Source: Acidimicrobiia bacterium
Lineage (GTDB): Bacteria; Actinomycetota; Acidimicrobiia; Acidimicrobiales; JACDCH01
NCBI GenBank assembly: GCA_013694495.1
Contig: JACDCH010000587.1
Location: 1-10,482 of the forward strand
Length of the DNA: 10,482 bases
Direction: 5' to 3'
A program made the position numbers and the translations under genes. The notes under the pieces were generated by a model. That model did not search any database. It saw only the letters and a list, made by a program, of their open reading frames with translations, and was not told the DNA's origin. Positions within the stretch are counted from its first letter, which is position 1; every line of letters starts with the position of its first letter. Positions 6,164 through 10,482 of the stretch are shown in pieces.

Positions 6164-6772
6164 GTGGTCCACCGGCAGTCCATCGTGACCCTGGACATGG
6201 AGGGCGTGCTCGTCCCCGAGATCTGGATCGCCGTCGCCGAGCGCACCGGCATCGAGGAGCTGCGGCGCACGACGCGCGACGAGCCGGACTACGACGTGCT
6301 GATGCGCTACCGGATCGACCTCCTCGAGCGCCACGGGCTCACGCTGTCGCGCATCGCCGACGTGATCGGCGGGCTCGAGCCGCTGCCCGGTGCCGTCGGG
6401 TTCCTGGACGAGCTCCGGGCCCGGACCCAGGTAGTCGTGCTGTCGGACACGTTCGAGCAGTTCTCCCAGCCGCTCGTCCGCCAGCTCGGATGGCCGACGA
6501 TCCTGTGCCACCGCCTCGTGATCGACGACGACCGCATCGTCGGCTACCGCCTCCGCATGCCGGACCAGAAGCGGGCGGCGGTCGAGGCGTTCCGCGCCCT
6601 CAACTACCGCGTGGTGGCGGCCGGCGACTCGTACAACGACACGTCGATGCTCCTCGCCGCCGACGCCGGCTTCCTGTTCCACGCCCCGGCCAACGTCGTC
6701 GCCGAGTTCCCGCAGCTGCCGGCGGTCGACGAGTTCGACGACCTGCTCGCCCGCATCACCGCCTCGCTCTGA
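6164..6772 (+). CDS. thrH: Bifunctional phosphoserine phosphatase/homoserine phosphotransferase ThrH
   Basis: This 202-residue HAD-superfamily enzyme has motif I LDMEGVLVPEIW with nucleophile Asp11 and Glu13 (the D-x-E form characteristic of ThrH), motif II Ser94 in VVLSDTFEQFSQPL, motif III Lys136 in PDQK, and motif IV GDSYND at 154-159. The text PDYDVLM, QPLVRQLGWPT-LCH and GFLFHAP-NVV-EFPQ is very close to Pseudomonas ThrH. That enzyme dephosphorylates phosphoserine and can pass the phosphate to homoserine, making O-phosphohomoserine, the substrate of threonine synthase. The GTG at 6164 gives an N-terminus only a few residues longer than in Pseudomonas; GTG 6185 is a shorter alternative. 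It converges on thrC with 18 bp between the stops and diverges from the SDR gene. The threonine genes next door make homoserine phosphorylation a likely role. Confidence 0.93.
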   Translation: MVHRQSIVTLDMEGVLVPEIWIAVAERTGIEELRRTTRDEPDYDVLMRYRIDLLERHGLTLSRIADVIGGLEPLPGAVGFLDELRARTQVVVLSDTFEQFSQPLVRQLGWPTILCHRLVIDDDRIVGYRLRMPDQKRAAVEAFRALNYRVVAAGDSYNDTSMLLAADAGFLFHAPANVVAEFPQLPAVDEFDDLLARITASL

Positions 6773-6784
6773 GCGGGCGGCCCA

Positions 6785-6802
6785 GCCGGGTCAGTGACCG
6801 GC
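6785..6802. terminator. Possible bidirectional hairpin between thrH and thrC
   Basis: GCCGG (6785-6789) and CCGGC (6798-6802) form a 5-bp stem around an 8-nt loop that can pair further (TC with GA). It covers the thrC stop and sits 12 nt after the thrH stop. It is symmetric, so it could act in both directions between the convergent genes. There is no T-tract on either side, so the call is tentative. Confidence 0.3.
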
Positions 6803-8137
6803 GGCCACCGCGGCGCGGACGTGGGCGCCGACGACGGCCGGGTCCGCGGGGAGCACGTCGTAGTGCTCGTCGCGGTCGAACAGATCGGCCAGCCGCTCGG
6901 GCAGCGCCGGGCGGATGCCGGTGGCCTGCTCGACGGCGTCCGGGAACTTGGCCGGGTGGGCGGTGGCAAGGCACACGACGGGGCGGTCGCGGCCGAGATC
7001 GAGCACCCGGGCTGCCCGCAGGCCGACCGCGGTGTGCGGATCGGCGAGGTAGCTGCGCTCCTCGAGCGTGGCGGTGATCTCCGCGAGCGTGGTCGCGTCG
7101 TCGACCGATGCGGCGAGGAAGTCCGTCGAGCGCGGCGCCTCGACCGAGCCGAGGGTGCGGAAGCGGGTGAGCAGGTCCCGCGTGCTCTCGGCGTCGCGAC
7201 CGAGCAGCTCGAACAGCAGGCGCTCGTGGTTCGAGCTGACCTGGATGTCCATGCTCGGGCTGAGGGTGGGCACGACCTCCTCGGCCACGAGCGCGCCGGT
7301 GTTGGCCCAGCGGGCCAGGATGTCGTTGCGGTTCGATGCGATCACGAGTCGCTCGATGGGCGCCCCCATGCGCTTCGCGTACCAACCGGCGAGGACGTTG
7401 CCGAAGTTGCCGCTGGGCACCACGACGTCGCAGGGACCCACCCGGCGGCCGGCCTCGACGTAGTACGGGATCTGGGCGAGGACGCGACCCCAGTTGATCG
7501 AGTTCATGGCCCCGAGCCGCAGCTCGTCGCGCAGCTCCCCGTCCCCGAACAACGCCTTCACCAGGTCCTGGCAGTCGTCGAAGGTGCCCTCGATGGCGAC
7601 GTTGTGCACGTTGGGCGCGGCCACCGTGGTCATCTGCCGGCGCTGCACGTCGCTCGTCCGGCCAGCCGGGTGGAGCACGACGATGTCGAGGGTGTCGCGC
7701 CCGACGCAGGCCTCGATGGCAGCGGAGCCCGTGTCGCCGGACGTGGCCACCACGATCGTGCGCCGGTCGCCCCGATGCTGGAGCTCGGCGTCCATCAGGC
7801 GGCCGACGAGCTGGAGGGCGAGGTCCTTGAAGGCGAGGGTGGGGCCGTGGAACAGCTCCTGCACCCACGTGCCCGGGGCCAGCTCGACGAGCGGGACGAC
7901 GTCGGGGTGGTCGAAGCCGGCGTACGCCTCGGCCAGCTGACCGGCGAGGTCGGGTACGTCGGCGAACGGCGCCATCACCGCCGCAGCCAGTCCGACGTAG
8001 TCGCCCGCAGGCGGCGGGGTCGGGAGCGACGGCAGCTCGGCCGGGACGTAGAGGCCGCCGTCGCGGGCGAGGCCCTCGAGCAGCACGTCGGCGAAACCGA
8101 GGGCCGGGGCGAGCCCGCGCGTCGAGACGTACTGCAC
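6791..8137 (-). CDS. thrC: Threonine synthase
   Basis: This 448-residue PLP enzyme converts O-phosphohomoserine to threonine and phosphate in the cytoplasm. The N-terminus QYVSTRGLAPALGFADVLLEGLARDGGLYVP is the signature start of the longer threonine synthase type and fixes the start at GTG 8137. The PLP lysine is Lys104 in FHGPTLAFKDLALQ. The phosphate-binding ATSGDTGSAA lies at 131-140 and SGNFGN at about 242-247. The C-terminal ATAHPAKFPDAVEQATG block is typical. It follows hom by only 5 nt, with no promoter between them, so the two are co-transcribed and perhaps coupled. In most actinobacteria thrB follows thrC; here the convergent neighbour is thrH instead. Length and motifs are complete. 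Confidence 0.95.
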   Translation of the reverse strand: MQYVSTRGLAPALGFADVLLEGLARDGGLYVPAELPSLPTPPPAGDYVGLAAAVMAPFADVPDLAGQLAEAYAGFDHPDVVPLVELAPGTWVQELFHGPTLAFKDLALQLVGRLMDAELQHRGDRRTIVVATSGDTGSAAIEACVGRDTLDIVVLHPAGRTSDVQRRQMTTVAAPNVHNVAIEGTFDDCQDLVKALFGDGELRDELRLGAMNSINWGRVLAQIPYYVEAGRRVGPCDVVVPSGNFGNVLAGWYAKRMGAPIERLVIASNRNDILARWANTGALVAEEVVPTLSPSMDIQVSSNHERLLFELLGRDAESTRDLLTRFRTLGSVEAPRSTDFLAASVDDATTLAEITATLEERSYLADPHTAVGLRAARVLDLGRDRPVVCLATAHPAKFPDAVEQATGIRPALPERLADLFDRDEHYDVLPADPAVVGAHVRAAVAAGH

Positions 8138-8142
8138 GGCCG

Positions 8143-9429
8143 TCAGGACACGACCCGGAGCATCGACACGACCCGGTGTACGGAGTCGAGCTCGCGCAGC
8201 TCGTGGAGGGTGGCCTGGAGGTCGCGCTCGACGGCCGTGTGGGTGATGAACACGAGGCGGGCGCCGTCGCCCAAGCCCTCCTGCTCCATGGCCCGGATCG
8301 ACACGCCGTGGGCGCCGAACACGCCGGCCACCGAGGCCAGCACGCCGGGCCGGTCGGCCACCTCGACGTTGAGGTAGTACTCGCTGCTCGAGTCGTCGAT
8401 CGGGCGGATGTCGGCCTTCGCCAGCGAGCCCAGCGACGCGTGGGCGCCCTTGCGCAGGTTGGCGGCGGCGTCGATGAGGTCGCCGAGCACGGCGCTGGCC
8501 GTCGGCATGCCGCCCGCGCCCCGGCCGTAGAACATGAGGTTCCCGACCGCCTCGCCTTCGACGAATACGGCGTTGTAGCTCTCGCGCACGCTGGCCAGCG
8601 GGTGGGTGGTGGGGACCATCGCCGGGTGGACGCGCACGCCGATCGAGCCGTCGTCGGCCGACTGCTCGGCGATGGCGAGCAACTTGACGACGTACCCGAG
8701 CTTGCGGGCGTAGTCGATGTCGCTGCTCGTGAGGCCGCTGATGCCCTCGTGGTAGACGTCGCCCGCCACCACCCGGGCGCCGAACGCGATCGAGGCGATG
8801 ATCGCCGCCTTGGCCCCGGCGTCGAAGCCCTCGACGTCGGCCGTCGGGTCGCGCTCGGCGTACCCGAGCCGCTGCGCCTCGGCCAGCACGTCGCCGTACT
8901 CGGCCCCCTCCTCGGTCATCTTCGTGAGGATGAAGTTCGTGGTGCCGTTGACGATGCCGAGCACCCGCCGGATGCGCTCGCCCACGAGCGACTCGCGCAG
9001 CGGACGGATCAGCGGGATGCCACCGGCCACCGCGGCCTCGAAGAGCAGGTCCTTGCCGGCGGCCTCGGCCGCGGCGAAGAGCTCGGCGCCGACGTTGGCC
9101 AGGAGCTCCTTGTTGCCCGTGACCACCGGCTTGCCCGCCGCCAGCGCGGCGAGGATGAGCTCCCGAGCGGGCTCGATGCCGCCGATGACCTCGACGATCA
9201 CGTCGACGCCCGGATCGGCGACGACGTGGGCGGCGTCGGTGGTGAGCAGGGCCGGGTCGATGTCGACGCCCCGTTCCTTGCTCGCGCTGCGCACGGCCAC
9301 CCGGGTGATCTCGAGGCGCAGGCCCGTGCGGGCCTCGATCTCGTCGGCCTGCGTCGTGAGCAGCTGGAGCAGCGGCGCGCCGACGTTCCCGCACCCCAGG
9401 AGCCCGACCCGCACCACCTCTCCAGCCAC
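8143..9429 (-). CDS. hom: Homoserine dehydrogenase
   Basis: This protein of about 428 residues reduces aspartate semialdehyde to homoserine, the branch point to threonine and methionine. It has the Rossmann motif GLLGCGNVG at 9-17, the VTGNKELLA block with Lys107, GIVNGTTNFILTKM, the ERDPTADVEGFDAGAKAAI active-site block, and a C-terminal ACT domain from about 348 (YYLNVEVADRPGVLASVAGVFGAHGVSI), the usual site of threonine feedback. The start is uncertain. GTG 9429 gives MAGEVVRVGLLG and has a TACCCT box 9 nt upstream; GTG 9417 and 9414 lie just after GGAGAG; GTG 9492 would add a Pro-rich extension of 21 residues. The gene leads the hom-thrC operon, and its upstream region is unusually rich in inverted repeats. 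Confidence 0.94.
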   Translation of the reverse strand: MAGEVVRVGLLGCGNVGAPLLQLLTTQADEIEARTGLRLEITRVAVRSASKERGVDIDPALLTTDAAHVVADPGVDVIVEVIGGIEPARELILAALAAGKPVVTGNKELLANVGAELFAAAEAAGKDLLFEAAVAGGIPLIRPLRESLVGERIRRVLGIVNGTTNFILTKMTEEGAEYGDVLAEAQRLGYAERDPTADVEGFDAGAKAAIIASIAFGARVVAGDVYHEGISGLTSSDIDYARKLGYVVKLLAIAEQSADDGSIGVRVHPAMVPTTHPLASVRESYNAVFVEGEAVGNLMFYGRGAGGMPTASAVLGDLIDAAANLRKGAHASLGSLAKADIRPIDDSSSEYYLNVEVADRPGVLASVAGVFGAHGVSIRAMEQEGLGDGARLVFITHTAVERDLQATLHELRELDSVHRVVSMLRVVS

Positions 9430-9661
9430 GGTCGGGCGAGGGTAGTGGGGTGCCCCGGGGGGAGCCGGATCGGTTCCCGCCCGGGCCGGCACCCTCCGGT
9501 TCGAAGAGGTCGAGGGCGGCGCCCGCCGAAGGCGCTGGGGGTCTGGGGGCGGAGCCCCCAGGGATCGGCCGCAGGGCGACGAAGTCGGTCGAGGACCGCA
9601 ACCGCCCGAGCGGAGCGAGGTCGATCAGATCGAGCGAACGGAGCGAAGCGAGTGAGCTCGA
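9430..9661. other. Hairpin-rich intergenic spacer / leader of hom-thrC
   Basis: About 230 bp with no convincing gene separates the MDMPI-type gene from hom. It holds five short inverted repeats in about 120 bp: GGCGG/CCGCC (9515-9527), CTGGGGGC/GCCCCCAG (9543-9561), CGGTC/GACCG (9586-9598), CCGC/GCGG (9602-9613) and TCGAT/ATCGA (9621-9633). The part at 9607-9652 is a low-complexity GAGCG/GAGCGAA pattern. Codon-like structure is lacking in both strands. It could hold the 3' end of the MDMPI mRNA, the hom promoter and a structured hom leader. A possible hom -10 (TACCCT on the minus strand) is at 9439-9444. Confidence 0.6.
9531..9561. repeat. GC-rich intergenic repeat with perfect 8-bp hairpin
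   Basis: The unit is GGCGCTGGGG followed by GTCTGGGGGC, then GGA and GCCCCCAG. CTGGGGGC (9543-9550) pairs perfectly with GCCCCCAG (9554-9561) around a GGA loop. The first 18-20 bases recur in the same orientation at 10465-10482, where the window ends. This kind of G-run/C-run palindrome is a recurrent intergenic motif in many GC-rich genomes. It could terminate transcription of the MDMPI-type gene or attenuate hom. I cannot count genome copies from here. Confidence 0.55.
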
Positions 9662-10360
9662 CTACTCGAGCAGGTCGACGTCGGCGTGCGGGAAGGCGTG
9701 GAGGTGGTCGACGACGGGGCCGATGCGGGCCTCGTCGCGGGGCGACCACCGCAGGGCGAGGACCTGGGCGCGGCTGCGGCGCCCCATCACCGCCCGCGCC
9801 AGCTCGAAGTCGGTGGCGGTGAGGCGCGTGCCGACCTCACCCTCACCGAGCGGCCAGGCCCCGCTGTCGCCGGTGACGACCACGCACGGCAGGTCGGTCT
9901 CGGCCCAGCCCTTGGAGAACCCGGTGAGCATGACGTCGACGCAGAACGTCATGCGCCCGTCGGTGCGGCTGCCCGGCTTGCCCAGCGCCGCCCGGATGTC
10001 CTGCTCGTGGGTCCACTGGTCGATGATCAGCCGCGGGTTGGCGAGGTCGGGGAACGCCCGCAGCGCCTCTTCGAGCTCGGGGCCGAGCTCGGCCCACTCG
10101 GCGCAGATGTCGGTCAGCGACCGGTCGGCCCGTTCGGCCACCTGCCGAGCCGTCCACGGATCCGTCGCCACGCCGTCCATTCGCCCCCCGAGGGCGTCGG
10201 CCACCACCCCCGTGAGGTGGGCGTACACGTCCTTCACGGTCCACTGCGGCGTCGCCGGGACGAAGGCGGCCTCGTCCTCCGGCGTCAGCGCCGCCGCCAG
10301 GTCGAGCAGCGTGTGCCGCCCGGCCGTGTACAGATCCGCGATCTGGCCCACGAGGCGCAC
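9662..10360 (-). CDS. Maleylpyruvate isomerase family mycothiol-dependent enzyme (DinB-like)
   Basis: This 232-residue protein matches the actinobacterial TIGR03083/MDMPI pattern. An N-terminal four-helix DinB-like bundle (1 to about 150) contains the 'P.WTVKDVYAHLTGVV.D' block with His48. A second metal-site helix reads IIDQWTHEQDIRAALGKPG with His118 and Asp114 four residues before it. A smaller C-terminal domain follows (about 155-232, ending WSPRDEARIGPVVDHLHAFP). In mycothiol-dependent maleylpyruvate isomerase the metal ligands are two His and one Glu; here Asp114 would take the Glu place. The true substrate is unknown; most family members are uncharacterised thiol-dependent transferases or isomerases. 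The start is GTG 10360 or GTG 10351; the latter has a TACCGT box 7 nt upstream. It is transcribed towards hom, with a 230-bp spacer between. Confidence 0.85.
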   Translation of the reverse strand: MRLVGQIADLYTAGRHTLLDLAAALTPEDEAAFVPATPQWTVKDVYAHLTGVVADALGGRMDGVATDPWTARQVAERADRSLTDICAEWAELGPELEEALRAFPDLANPRLIIDQWTHEQDIRAALGKPGSRTDGRMTFCVDVMLTGFSKGWAETDLPCVVVTGDSGAWPLGEGEVGTRLTATDFELARAVMGRRSRAQVLALRWSPRDEARIGPVVDHLHAFPHADVDLLE

Positions 10361-10412
10361 GGTACGTCATCCGGGTGATCGGCGGCCGAGATCGTCGCCC
10401 GGCTCGGATCGG

Positions 10413-10482
10413 TCAGGACTTGCGGAGGAACAACCGGGTCGCGCCGGCGCCTTTGACGGCCGGAGGCGCTGGGGTCTGGGGC
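10413..10482 (-). CDS. Possible C-terminal end of an unidentified protein (partial)
   Basis: A minus-strand frame is open from the window edge to the TGA at 10413-10415 and would end PQTPAPPAVKGAGATRLFLRKS, a Pro/Ala linker followed by a short basic tail. Only 22 codons are visible and I do not recognise the family. It would be the gene upstream of the MDMPI-type gene, 52 bp away on the same strand. The alternative is that the sequence from 10465 is a copy of the intergenic GC-rich repeat and the frame is chance. It can be settled only with the sequence to the right. Confidence 0.35.
   Translation of the reverse strand, partial: PQTPAPPAVKGAGATRLFLRKS
10465..10482. repeat. Second partial copy of the GC-rich repeat, cut by the window edge
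   Basis: GGCGCTGGGGTCTGGGGC matches the start of the repeat at 9531-9550, apart from one G missing in each G-run. It is in the same orientation about 930 bp away. The hairpin half, if present, would lie beyond the window. It overlaps the possible partial coding sequence, where it would encode PQTPAP, so the match could also be coincidental low-complexity sequence. Confidence 0.4.

Noticed and set aside
9430..9492. N-terminal extension of hom from GTG 9492
   Set aside because: It would add a Pro/Ala-rich segment absent from the family; the GGAGG lies directly against the GTG with no spacing, and GTG 9429 or 9417 gives a normal N-terminus. It is kept as an alternative in the hom entry.
9430..9510. 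Possible T-box leader upstream of hom (minus-strand GGAGGGTGCCGG)
   Set aside because: It lacks the AGGGTGGNACCGCG core and a specifier stem, and hom is not an expected actinobacterial T-box target as far as I can tell; the resemblance is only a G-rich stretch.
6794..9822. Long + strand open frames antisense to thrC and hom, and a minus frame spanning both
   Set aside because: hom and thrC have complete motif sets in their own frames; the other frames are composition shadows and no start signal supports them.
1..10482. Mobile elements, CRISPR arrays, tRNA/rRNA genes, toxin-antitoxin or phage-defence systems
   Set aside because: I looked for transposase or integrase motifs, regularly spaced repeats, cloverleaf structures and small paired genes and saw none; the gene content is transport and core metabolism with uniform base composition.

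Overview
The window is high-GC, densely coded DNA. I read it as chromosome of an actinobacterium, possibly Acidimicrobiia. This rests on the strong G/C third-position bias, GTG starts, three 4-nt GTGA stop/start overlaps, a mycothiol-dependent-isomerase-type (MDMPI/DinB-like) protein, and several starts with a TANNNT box a few bases upstream and no Shine-Dalgarno sequence. The taxonomic call is inference.

Left part (1-5368, + strand). The window opens in the last codons of an ABC ATPase, which overlaps an ABC-2 type permease by 4 nt; together they form one exporter. A short GC-rich hairpin follows. A second unit then begins at a striking nested palindrome and contains a PadR-type repressor, a LolD/MacB-like ATPase and a large 10-segment FtsX-type permease, each joined by a 4-nt overlap. 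This looks like a self-regulated export or membrane-remodelling cassette. Just downstream, probably from its own leaderless promoter, lies a small lipoprotein with a Thr-rich stalk and a C-terminal domain that I read as an LCCL domain. It is the most unusual protein in the window.

Middle part (5376-6772). A short-chain dehydrogenase of the 3-alpha-hydroxysteroid dehydrogenase/carbonyl reductase type (minus) and thrH (plus) diverge from a 23-bp gap in which two putative -10 boxes overlap. ThrH is a HAD-family phosphoserine phosphatase/homoserine phosphotransferase.

Right part (6791-10482, minus strand). hom and thrC form a 5-nt-spaced operon for homoserine and threonine synthesis and converge on thrH. 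No GHMP-type homoserine kinase (thrB) is present where actinobacteria usually carry it, so thrH may supply the missing phosphorylation step. Upstream of hom is a spacer of about 230 bp packed with short inverted repeats, including a perfect CTGGGGGC/GCCCCCAG hairpin. Part of that motif recurs at the right edge. Then come an MDMPI-type protein and, at the edge, what may be the C-terminus of another minus-strand protein.

Most of the window is ordinary core and transport metabolism. I see no mobile element, CRISPR array, tRNA or rRNA. The parts worth a second look are the LCCL lipoprotein, the PadR operator, the overlapping divergent promoters, the thrH/hom/thrC arrangement and the hairpin-rich hom leader.
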